Assembly (NCBI GenBank): GCA_905147135.1
Contig: LR990057.1
Coordinates: 2,480,001-2,544,000 of the forward strand
From: Blastobasis lacticolella
Lineage: Eukaryota; Arthropoda; Insecta; Lepidoptera; Blastobasidae
Reading direction: 5' to 3'
Length of the DNA: 64,000 nt
The notes beneath the pieces were generated by a model, which saw nothing but the letters and a program-made list of their open reading frames with translations, was not told where the DNA came from and searched no databases. Shown piece after piece: positions 24,001 through 36,500 of the stretch. Each line of letters opens with the position of its first letter. The first letter of the stretch is position 1. Both the position numbers and the translations under genes were made by a program.

Positions 24001-27000
24001 TGTTGTTTCTTATTATCACTGCCGTCCGGCCATGGCTATTACCAGATGGATGATTCGTTGTGTAGAGCGAATAATCTTTAATGTGTGTTCTGGATGTGAA
24101 CCTTGTTTCCGATATCAGTGCTACATCGATTGATTCCATGTGATAAATTTTATTTTTATTTTTTTTATGTCATACGGTAGGCAAACAGGCAAGCGGGCCA
24201 CCTGATGGAAAGTGGTCACCACTGGCTATAGACATTAGCAACACCAAGAGTATCGCTAATGCGTTGCCCACCTCTATAACACGTTGCTCTGGCAGCAAAA
24301 AGCAAATGCCACTCCACTGCCAAAGCCACGGTTCCCCAAATCCCCACCCCATGGAGCTCTGGAAACCTTACTCACCGGCAGAAACACAATATTATTTAAA
24401 AGAGTATTATTTAGCTGCGATATTCTGTAAGGTGGAGGGGTACTTCCCCAGTCGGGCTCCAATTCGAACGAGATACCCCGCTATGCCCTACCTCTCTTGA
24501 AATGTTTCAAATTCTTGACGGTTATCCGTCAAGCCATTGGCGTTCCAAGTTACTACTCGGAGTTTATAGTTCATTTTTAGTAAGGCTGTTAAATATCTGG
24601 ACCATGCGATCCAGCATTTTGTCCATCATTTCCATCATTGTCTGTTGAAGTTTGTTTAGCATGGTTTCCATAATTTCAGTCATTTCTTTATGGTTGATTC
24701 TACCTTCAGTTTGCGGTACCGGTTTCTGGTGCGCTGCTGCTTCGGCATAAGTTTTGGCAGGTCTTTGGTCTCTTGAAAAGGTTCGCTTATAGTTTTTTTA
24801 TTCTTGACGCTCATTAGAATTCTGTTGCTCAGTCGGTTGTGCGGAAGTTTTAGTAGGCTGTTGAGACAAGGGTGTATCAGCTTCGTTCTTGGTTTTGGGC
24901 TGTTTTCCTTTGGTAGATGTGGATGCGATCTTGAGAATTCTTTCTCTCTGTAGGTTTTACATCCTTTATAGCTAGCCGGATGTTTCCCTTGACAGTTTAT
25001 GCAGGTTGCCTCGGTGTCAGGTCTCTTCTTGCAGGTCGATGTTGGGTGTTCTTCGCCGCATTTGACGCATCTGTATGGTCTGTTGCAGAGATTCTTTGAG
25101 TGCCCATACCTTTTTATTTAATGACGATTATTATTATTTGTTGTTATGGCGGCCGTAATAACACACATTCTGTGTCTAGTAGTTCAAGTTTCTAGCTATT
25201 ACGGTTCCGAAGATACAGTCACAAAGAGTACCAGTGTATGGGTAGCGCCATAGTGGCGGGCGAGATTGCGGTCTGGTGACGTCAGGCACGAATTCACGCC
25301 CCTAATGAAATTATTCTTGAAATCGCAACTTTAAAGTCTCATGACTTTTTTGTTTCTTGAGATATTTCAACATTTTTTTCACCGTTTTGTTTTATTTGAA
25401 ATTTAATTGCAAAAATTTTTTGAAACTTCGTCATTATGGAAACAACAACTTCGAGTACCATATGTGCGTGCGTGTAGAGAGATAAAATAATAAGATGTAA
25501 AAATAATATACATATCTTAAATATATTAAAATACTACATTCGTGTCTCAATAAATAAATACCTACTAGCATATAAAAATAAATACCTATTATGATGGATC
25601 ACGTCCCGTGCATTAGTTAGTTATAGCTTTTTTAACATTAAGTAAAAATTCAAGATACGATTTTTTAAAACTAAACTTGGACTTAATGCTACGTAAGGGC
25701 GGAGGAATGTCCTTCCAACCTTTAGATGCGCGATAACTGAAAGCTCCTCCAAATGCCGCAATTCTGTGTTGCGGTATGGAATATCTAGTTATTTCGGAGT
25801 AACGCCATGTGAGCTTATTGGGCTTATTGAACCATACATCAGTGTTAAGCGATGATACATTTTTAGAAGATTTGATTTGTCAAGGAAAGGAGTAACATAT
25901 GTACGTGATAGTATAGGGAAGCAAAAACGAGCACAGGCGTTCTGAATTCTTTGTACAATTTTCTCAGTGTTTATCTATAATGACGGGCCATATACTCCTA
26001 TACTTACAGTAATTTAATTTAGAAAGAGCTAGGATTTCACATAGTTTAATCCGCATTTCAACGCTTATAAATGATCTGATGCGATAGAAAAAATATCTCT
26101 AGAGAACCTATAAAAACAGTTTCTAGCTAAATCGATCACATTATTTTCGAATCGAAACTGCGATACTGTTGTATTTTGTATGAAAATAACTGCTGTAAAA
26201 TGACGTATCTGTTTCAATGATAAGTCTTTTTGATATCAAACCACCTCTCGATCGCGGTTTTTTGCGATTTTGGATTGCACTGTATATAGTGTTGTATCGG
26301 CAGGCGTGGTACGACGGCTGTGGGGGGTGTCGGACGCGCTGACGCTGGCCGAGAAGATGGTGGCGGACGCCGCCGACCGCGACGCCGGCGCCCAAGCGCT
26401 GTCGGGCAAGCAGAGCAAGCCCGAGCCTGCAGGTGGGTATTCCCAGGCGTGGGGGCGGCTGTGGGCGGCGTGGGCGGCCGAGGAGATGGTGGCGGACGCC
26501 GCCGACCGCGACGCCGGCGCCCAAGCGCTGTCGGGCAAGCAGAGCAAGCCCGAGCCTGCAGGTGGGTATTCCCAGGCGTGGGGGCGGCTGTGGGCGGCGT
26601 GGGCGGCCGAGGAGATGGTGGCGGACGCCGCCGACCGCGACGCCGGCGCCCAAGCGCTGTCGGGCAAGCAGAGCAAGCCCGAGCCTGCAGGTGGGTATTC
26701 CCAGGCGTGGGGGCGGCTGTGGGCGGCGTGGGCGGCCGAGGAGATGGTGGCGGACGCCGCCGACCGCGACGCCGGCGCCCAAGCGCTGTCGGGCAAGCAG
26801 AGCAAGCCCGAGCCTGCAGGTGGGTATTCCCAGGCGTGGGGGCGGCTGTGGGCGGCGTGGGCGGCCGAGGAGATGGTGGCGGACGCCGCCGACCGCGACG
26901 CCGGCGCCCAAGCGCTGTCGGGCAAGCAGAGCAAGCCCGAGCCTGCAGGTGGGTATTCCCAGGCGTGGGGGCGGCTGTGGGCGGCGTGGGCGGCCGAGGA

Positions 27001-30000
27001 GATGGTGGCGGACGCCGCCGACCGCGACGCCGGCGCCCAAGCGCTGTCGGGCAAGCAGAGCAAGCCCGAGCCTGCAGGTGGGTATTCCCAGGCGTGGGGG
27101 CGGCTGTGGGCGGCGTGGGCGGCCGAGGAGATGGTGGCGGACGCCGCCGACCGCGACGCCGGCGCCCAAGCGCTGTCGGGCAAGCAGAGCAAGCCCGAGC
27201 CTGCAGGTGGGTATTCCCAGGCGTGGGGGCGGCTGTGGGCGGCGTGGGCGGCCGAGGAGATGGTGGCGGACGCCGCCGACCGCGACGCCGGCGCCCAAGC
27301 GCTGTCGGGCAAGCAGAGCAAGCCCGAGCCTGCAGGTGGGTATTCCCAGGCGTGGGGGCGGCTGTGGGAGGCGTGGGCGGCGTGGGCGGTGACGGACGGC
27401 CGAGAAAAGTTTCTTCTATCTATAATTAATTTACTATCACATTCGAAGAGCTTTTTCTATCAGGCTTATCTGAGATAAACTGAACGAAATCCCGCTCTGG
27501 AATAAGCCTGCGCAGTATTCATTGTATTTATTTTTATATTGTATTTTGTTAACATTAATGTCCATATAAGCTTTCAAGAATTGTCTATGTATTCAGTACG
27601 ACATGCACAACGTTTCTGAAAATACCTTCTGTAAACTAAATTATTTTATTTTATTTTCAGTGGAAGAAAAGTCTGATATAGAGGACTCATCCGGCGATCC
27701 TGCGAACGATAGTTCAGGTGGGATAACATTTTTTTTTATTATAAAAAATTCAATCGTCTACAATAATGTATTTCACACTCCAACACACGTGAGACTTTAT
27801 TACTTTCAGTATGCTTCATAAATCATAAGTTTTATTGTGTCGAAGGTACAGAAGAAGACGAGGAAAAGGGTGACAAGAAAACCGTGCGACAGATCCTTAT
27901 ACAGCTGCTGTCCAACAACCAGCCGTCTAATCAGGTAAGAAATAAAGTAATTCGTGTTTGTAGAATTCTGCGTTTATCTAATTGTAGAGATTTTTCATGC
28001 TACTCAGTGACAAAAAAGCAGATAGTTCACCTGATGGTGAGTGGTAACTGTCGCCCTTAACATCCATACTTGCTCAAGAAACAGCTATGAATGTAAATAT
28101 TGCTTGGACAATTCACACAGTGTCATCTAGCCCCAAAGTAAGCAAAGCTTGTGTTACTGGTGCTAAATAACTTATAAACTACTTATATACTTATGTAATA
28201 TGGTATCTTCCGGCCTATATTATAAACGTGAAACTTTGTATGTTTGAATGTCTGTGACTCATCATCATATCAGCCAGAGACGCCTACTGCTGGGGATAGG
28301 CCTCCCCCACTCACGTTCTCACTCACGGGGGCTTGTCACTCAATCATGTAAAATGGCTGAATGTATTTGTTTAAAATTTGGCACACATATAGTTTATAAC
28401 TTGAATGTATTTCCCACGGAAACATATAAAAACCGAATCTTACGCGTAGGAAACCGCAGGCAAAAGCTATTTGTAAAATATAGAGGTTCCATGGAATTAA
28501 TGTACAGCTGATGCGACTTTAAACTTTTCTGTTCCGACCTACATTTCTGCTCGGTTTTCTAGTCAATAAGTTGTATAAATAACCTAATCACTTTAGCGCT
28601 AGACTACCCAATTCTTGAATAAAATTAGGGTTTCCTGATCACTTTAGCGCTAGACCGCCCAATTCTTAAATAAAAAAGTAATCACATTGGTTGAATCTCC
28701 CTTTTCGGTTATTCGACAATACCCATTGTTCTCCTGTTGCCGTTATTGTGTTTAATGGTCGAAGTTTTCCTGAGTATGCTCTGTTGAGAAGCAAAACACA
28801 TGTTAAGGTTTACCAATAGTGTTGTGAGTGTGGTGAACCTCTAATTGATGTTAAATATCCAATCATCATCATCCTCCTAGCGCTCATCGTAGCCTCTGCC
28901 AAGGTCCGCTTTCCTACCCATTCTTCTCCACTTCGCCTGGTCTTCGGCATTATCGCATAGTAAGCCGTTGGCTCTCGCATCCGACTCAGCGATGATAATA
29001 CATCGCTTCTTGGGTCGCCCACAGGGCTTCTTTCATGATACCGACATGTTCGGGCACCTATTTCCCACGTATTCCTATGATTTGTCTTGACTGACTTGGT
29101 GAACAAACAATACCTAAAATCACGACTTGCCGTATACAATCAATCAATCACGCTACGTACACTGTGTATGGATATCTTGAAACACATAGAATGTAAATTT
29201 CAACGTTTAGTGCTGCAAATTATCCATTTAAATACATAATTTCCGTAACCAAATAAGACAAGTCAGTCTGGACAGATTTTATATCCAATGAAAAGCCAGT
29301 AACAGTGCCCCTTTGTTATTATCCGTAGCGCGGTCTGGCCGTAGTGGGCGGTCTGATCCCAGTGTGGGCGCGCGGCGGCGACATCGGCGCCGTGGTGGCC
29401 GCCGCGCTCGCCTCCGTCACCTACCACCGCACGCTGCGGGCCAACGCCATGGCCGCGCGGCACAGGTGACTGCCACACACACACACACACCCACACACAG
29501 GCGCCGTGGTGGCCGCCGCGCTCGCCTCCGTCACCTACCACCGCACGCTGCGGGCCAACGCCATGGCCGCGCGGCACAGGTGACTGCCACACACACACAC
29601 ACACCCACACACAGGCGCCGTGGTGGCCGCCGCGCTCGCCTCCGTCACCTACCACCGCACGCTGCGGGCCAACGCCATGGCCGCGCGGCACAGGTGACTG
29701 CCACACACACACACACACCCACACACAGGCGCCGTGGTGGCCGCCGCGCTCGCCTCCGTCACCTACCACCGCACGCTGCGGGCCAACGCCATGGCCGCGC
29801 GGCACAGGTGACTGCCACACACACACACACACCCACACACAGGCGCCGTGGTGGCCGCCGCGCTCGCCTCCGTCACCTACCACCGCACGCTGCGGGCCAA
29901 CGCCATGGCCGCGCGGCACAGGTGACTGCCACACACACACACACACACCCACACACAGGCGCCGTGGTGGCCGCCGCGCTCGCCTCCGTCACCTACCACC

Positions 30001-30495
30001 GCACGCTGCGGGCCAACGCCATGGCCGCGCGGCACAGGTGACTGCCACACACACACACACACCCACACACAGGCGCCGTGGTGGCCGCCGCGCTCGCCTC
30101 CGTCACCTACCACCGCACGCTGCGGGCCAACGCCATGGCCGCGCGGCACAGGTGACTGCCACACACACACACACACCCACACACAGGCGCCGTGGTGGCC
30201 GCCGCGCTCGCCTCCGTCACCTACCACCGCACGCTGCGGGCCAACGCCATGGCCGCGCGGCACAGGTGACTGCCACACACACACACACACACCCACACAC
30301 AGGCGCCGTGGTGGCCGCCGCGCTCGCCTCCGTCACCTACCACCGCACGCTGCGGGCCAACGCCATGGCCGCGCGGCACAGGTGACTGCCACACACACAC
30401 ACACACACAGGCCCGTGGTGGCCGCCGCGCTCGCCTCCGTCACCTACCACCGCACGCTGCGGGCCAACGCCATGGCCGCGCGGCACAGGTGACTG

Positions 30496-30528
<33 letters not shown>

Positions 30529-33500
30529 CCCGTGGTGGCCGCCGCGCTCGCCTCCGTCACCTACCACCGCACGCTGCGGGCCAACGCCATGGCCGCGCGG
30601 CACAGGTGACTGCCACACACACACACACACACACACACACAGGCCCGTGGTGGCCGCCGCGCTCGCCTCCGTCACCTACCACCGCACGCTGCGGGCCAAC
30701 GCCATGGCCGCGCGGCACAGGTGACTGCCACTCACACACACACACACACACACACGCAAGCAACGCATATACAGACAGAGACACGTACGATGGATGCACT
30801 TCAGCTACACACATTCGCTGTCACATCCAATTGCGTCACCTACCACCCTTCTTTTGTCAAACTGATTTAGGTGGTACGATGCTATGATATCCCAATCCGG
30901 AACAGCTGTCACAAGTAACTATAACTTAACCGACAAAATGTGTCGGTAAACCGCCGACAAAGTCCACGTACAATGAAATATTTCCTAAACTATTGAACCG
31001 ATTTTAATGAGATTTAACTAGTTTTCAAATGAAGAAACTCGTATCAAAATCGGTCGACCGATTCGGGAGCACACAGACGCACATTACATAGACAGTAAAA
31101 ACTCGTATCATTTGAACTTTGACTATTGCATCGAAATAAAAAATTTGACTTTTTCGCAAAAAGTTTACACGAAAGTATAGTAAGAACATATTTGTAATAA
31201 GTAAAACAAAATACCTTCTTTCGCAGCGTACAAACTGAACAAGAGGAAGTGGAAAGCTCTAATTCTGGAAAAGAGAAAGGCGAAGGAGACAAATCGAAAC
31301 CAGCCAAGCCGAACGACCATATCGAGGTGTTGTTGAAGGTAACATTGTAATTGCATAACTGAAAACGCCATCCAATCAAAGCTATTTTCTATGAAAGTGA
31401 TTTAGAAATTTTCAACTATATATCCACATAAAGATGAAGGAAACATTTCAACCTTCATCTTGCTTCTTAATTTAGACTATTGAATTAGTAGCCAAGTGTA
31501 ATAAAATAAGCCTTTACCCTACAATTTCATGTTGATTGATACCGCTCTATCACTTTAGTTAGCAGCGCATGAAAGAACACTCTCACATCTGATATGGTTT
31601 TCTCTCAATTTTTTGGAGCTTTGGATTTTGGATTTTGGATTTTTTTTATTACCTAAATGTGACTAGGTTTATTTATTTAGGTTATAGACGAGCAGCATTG
31701 TTGCTGATGTGTCTATATCACACAGTGTTGAAAGTCATTTTAAATCAAGTAGAGACAGTTTTTTTGACTTCAACCACTCGTCCAATCTGTTCTTGAAGGA
31801 ATTCACTGGCACAGCTGTCACAACATTTTGTGGTAATTTGTTCCAGTTTGATACCACTCTGTTAGTTTAATACATTTTATTAGCTCTTACGCTTTTTGCT
31901 TCTTAATTTAGACAACATTAATATACATCGGCAACCCCTTTCCAGGACAACCTCCTCTGCCGCATATACTTCGCGTCGCAGTTCCTCAAGCTACGGCATA
32001 TGCTACTGGCGCCGCTCGACCCCGACCGCGACGACCGCCGCTGCTGCGACGACTTCAAGGAGAAGGATGGTGGGTGGGAGGGGTAGGGTAGGGGAGGGGG
32101 GAGAGGGAGAGGGGTGGATTGGTTTGAAGGCAAATAAAATAAAATCAAATTTTATTAGTTGAGTAGGACCGACCTTTGTGGAGATCTCTGGGGAAGGCCT
32201 ATGCCCAGCAGTGGGCGTCTTTCGGCTGATATGATGACATTAAATGTCACTTTCAATCGTCAAAATTATGAGGTTAGGAAAGTAGGAAAAAAAAACACAG
32301 TGTAAGTGTAGGACGATGAGTATAACGTAGGGCCCAGCCATCGTCCAATTCAATCATATTTGAGGGAAAAAGGCGACCCAGCCTCCACGCCACCGCCAGA
32401 CAGACGAAGCGAGCGCGCATCACAATTGCTGCATGTGACAGGTAGCTGCTCCCACCATACCCTACCTTACCCAATACCTACCCAACCCTACCCTACACCT
32501 ATTCTACTCCTACCAACCTTTTTTTCTTACTTTTAAACCACCCCTGCCTTATAACGAACCAAACAAAAAAATTATTGTCGACCTCAGACCAGCCATTTTC
32601 GAGTTTTAGCGAGACTAATGCACAACAATTGATTTTTAATGATATACATAGATTATTTTACCTTCAAGGGCTGCCAATCGGCAACCGAGACAACCAGTCT
32701 CAAGCTCCTGACAATGACACTAACATTATTTTGAATCCATTCTACATCTCAATTCCATATCGTGTACTCAGATTTCACCACTAAAATGACCATCCCTTCC
32801 CCATACAGCGAAGAATCTGTGCAGTACGGAGGAATGTTTCCTGCGGTCGCTGTCGCACTGCGTGCCGTGGGCCGCGCGCGGCGGGAAGTCTGGGTCCACC
32901 TTCTGCAAGACCAAGGGTAGGTACAATACAGGGTAGCTAGTTAACTTAAATACTAAATTTCTTTTAAATAAAATTAAAGTTGCTAGGTATTTTTTTGAAA
33001 ATCATTTATTATTTGGGCTTGGTAATTACGTATTTCATAATTCGTATACACGACAAATTTTTAGCTCTTTTAATCGCGTTTCTCATCACAGTATCCCGGC
33101 TTTATCGTACTGACTGAGACTCGGATATTCTGTTTTAATGATGAATATTCCTTGAATTTGTTACCATACAGTCAATGAGTTAGTCAAGACTTGTCAAATC
33201 CGGTGATCTTGGAGCCAATCAATGTCACCATTGTAGAGAGGTCCAAGCGTACAATGACGAATATGCGTCTATGAAGCTACGCTTTTGTCCCCGGACCAGA
33301 GTCCATAGTGGTCCTTAAAAATAAAAGTAACAGTAATTGTTGTCGAAAAATTTAAATATTGTGCATAGAATTAAAAATCCTTTCTAAAATATATCAATCA
33401 ATATAAAGTTTGACATTTTTAATTTTAATAAATTCTTTGCGGATTCTAAGTTTGTTTTCGGGTGGCTCTGGGTGTCAAAACTCAACGGCTCCTCGGGTCG

Positions 33501-36500
33501 TCTAGCTAAATAATGATTTTAGCAAAGTAACACTGAAACCTAACTATTACTCTAACATGAGCCTCTCTCGCTCGCACTCCCAGACGACAGGTTCGTGCTG
33601 AAAGAGATGACGAAGCCCGAATGGCAGCAGTTCCTGGAGTTCGCGCCGCACTACTTCGGCTACGTCACCAACTGCCACCAGAACAAGCTGCCTAGTTTGC
33701 TCGGTAAGTAGCTACATAAACAGTGGTGGACAAGTAATTCGGAAGTCGTCGCTTTCCATCAGGTGAGTTGAGGTCAAATGCAAGCCTATTATTAATAAAA
33801 AAATAAAAAAAATTAGAAACACTTCATTTGAAATGTTGAAGTTTAAATTCAACTGGCAATATTCATAAAAAAAAGTAGATTAAATAGCTAATGATCGTGC
33901 AACAATATAGCCACCAAATTCAAATACTCGTAAAATATAATAAAACACAAAACCTGTGAAAGCTTTAACAACAAAAACAGTTTAAACCAATGTAGGCCTA
34001 TTTTCTGTTACTAGCCCCTTAGACGCCTAATTAGAAACACTTTAAAAAAGTATACACAGAGCGTTCTATTTTGAAATTAAAAAAGAAAACTTCTTTCTTC
34101 GCCTTTTCTATCGTGTTGGCGGCAATTAAACATCAATTTGGAATTTTGTGGTTAACGAGTTTTGCCGAAAATGGGCAAAATGAAAGTTGTGACGCGTCAA
34201 CTCGGCAAATAATTGTTAATTTGCATTTCGGTCAAAAGTGGACATAGGAGAATAGCTGACCATTTGAAATGTTCTATAAAGAACGTTTTGAATGCTATTG
34301 ACCGTTATAAAAGACACGGAACTATTGAAAATGTTCTCAGAAAGGCTCGACCGAGGAAAACATCGCCCGTGCGTGCTGCCAAACAAGACCCATTTAAAGG
34401 CTCGACGGCTCCAACCAGACTAAAAATAAAGTTTTTTCGCCTGATGACCCTAGAAACGTCTCTTCAAAACTGGTACGCCGAAGATTCATCATCACAGCCC
34501 ATAAAAGTCCACTGCAGGACTTTGGGCCTCTCCCACAAAAAGGGAGGTTATTGCCATAATCTCCACGCTTGGCAAGCGGGTTGGAGATCGCAGTGTTATA
34601 ATATAACAATGGAAAATGCTGCTGCCCATTTTCCAGTCTACGGAGGCGCTTAGATCTTTTGCTTCGAAAACATTAGTCGCCTTGTACGACACCCATGAGT
34701 GTAAGGGGTTGGTGCTATTCTACTCTGCCGGACACCACACGCCGAATATTAGTGAAAGCTAAATTGTTTGGGAGATTTTCTCGAAAGGTACCGCTTCTGA
34801 CCTGACGGTAAACAACACCGAGAGAAGCGATTATTATTCCCGAAAAAATGTGCTAACTGGGCGTTACGAGAATGGAAAAAAAAATAAACATGGTAAATTC
34901 AGACGGAAAGTCAAATCCAAGCCAAGTCCAATAAACCATGCTTTCAATTATAAATATACAAGGAGCATAATCAAACACGGTGGTGGAAATATTAAAGTAT
35001 GGGGATGTTTTTCCGGGTGTGGAGTTGGCCCCGTTCGAAAGATTTAACGTACAATGGATCAATTTCAGTACAAACACATCCTAGAGGAGACAATGATTCC
35101 CTACTCTGACGACCATTTGCCTGTAACGTGGATCTTTCGGCATGACAGTGACCTTAAACACATGGCCAATAGTGTCAAAGGGGAAAATATTATAATACTT
35201 ATTACTTAGCTAATAAATTATATAATTAGTCCCTGTATATTTCTGTTGTTTCTAATTAGTTGTCCATTATTGTTGATACCTTAAAAGTCGTTAAGATGTC
35301 TGTACGTTATTTTATATTTCAACAACAGTCGTTGTAATTTTACATATTTTATACTAATGTTGTTTCATTTCCAAATAAAAAATATTACGGCAAAGTATCT
35401 TGTGTAATGTTCAAGATCTGTTGAAGTGTTTCTAATTACGTGTCCACGACATACACAAAAAATAACTTCGGAGTGTCAGGAAAATTACCCTTTGAGCATT
35501 GAGGGTCACGAACGGACGGAACGGAACGAAGCATGACAAAATTAAAAAAAGAACTATATTTATTTATAAGACAGCGTATCTAATAAATAATAAAGACCCT
35601 GAAAATATGGAATTCCAAAAAATGTGTTTCATATTTTCTTTCATATCTGCCATTGAGTGTTCAGTTATGGAGCATAATCTTACTGAGTGAGATCGGCCAT
35701 AGAATGCGAGTCAGGTGCGGTTTCAGTCATGGACTCTCTGTAGCATCATCATTATGTATCAGATCGATTATGTATAGCTTCCTATTATGAGTCGCTGCTA
35801 TGATGTGCCCATGGAGAGTCTCTATCACTTCGACCTGATTCACTCGATCTGTGTCACTTTCCGCATTGTCAACATCTATGGCGACATCGGGCTCTGTTTC
35901 TAGAATATCTTGAGCAGGATTATTAACATTGAGGTAAACGTTGATTCCAAATTTAATACTACGTTCTAAGACGCCGGCTATCAAATGCGGCCCGTAGAGG
36001 ACTGGCGGCGTTATCAGCCTAAAATACGGGTAGTATTGTTCCGAGATATTGATCCTCCATGTCACATGTGGATGGCACGACCTAAAGCCGTATCTCCTGA
36101 AATCTTCCATAATTTTGCAAACATCCTTATGAGAGTCATATTTACGACTACCATGCATATGGTTAATTACCGTCATCCGCCTATTTTCAATTGTTGCTAC
36201 GCATATGTGGTGCGTGTGACCGCTCAATTCACGTATTTCCAGCACATGTATTTTCTCATCGACATACGCAACGGCACAAATTCCGCTTGGAGCACGGTCA
36301 CACAATTCGCTATGTTCGTAGCTCACTTCTTTACCTCGAATTGTGATTTTCACTTTGCAAAATATTACCTGCCGTCTTCCATCGTTTCTCTCTAATTTGT
36401 TGTAAAAAATGTCATCGCCTTCGAGGACCCAAGAACTACGATAGATATTTTTGCGATAAGATTCAAAATCGGTCGCCATATCCACGTTCGCTTTGGGTAT

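Larger units (their letters stand above)
20198..24140 (-). mobile_element. Second LINE inserted into the jockey-like element
   Basis: It carries ORF2 (about 23390-20408) and an upstream ORF (23972-23385). The 3' end is a (TTTA)n tract at 20205-20225, read as a (TAAA) tail on the - strand. It interrupts the jockey-like endonuclease at 20195, and jockey ORF1 resumes beyond 24500. ORF2 is intact, so this copy is young. Confidence 0.85.

Noticed and set aside
26141..27321. Long - strand frames through the 129-bp array
   Set aside because: They arise because 129 is a multiple of three; no homology or splice signals on that strand.
29478..30770. CRISPR-like array (regular repeats with spacers)
   Set aside because: The spacers are CA microsatellites and the repeats are exon sequence with splice donors; eukaryotic context.
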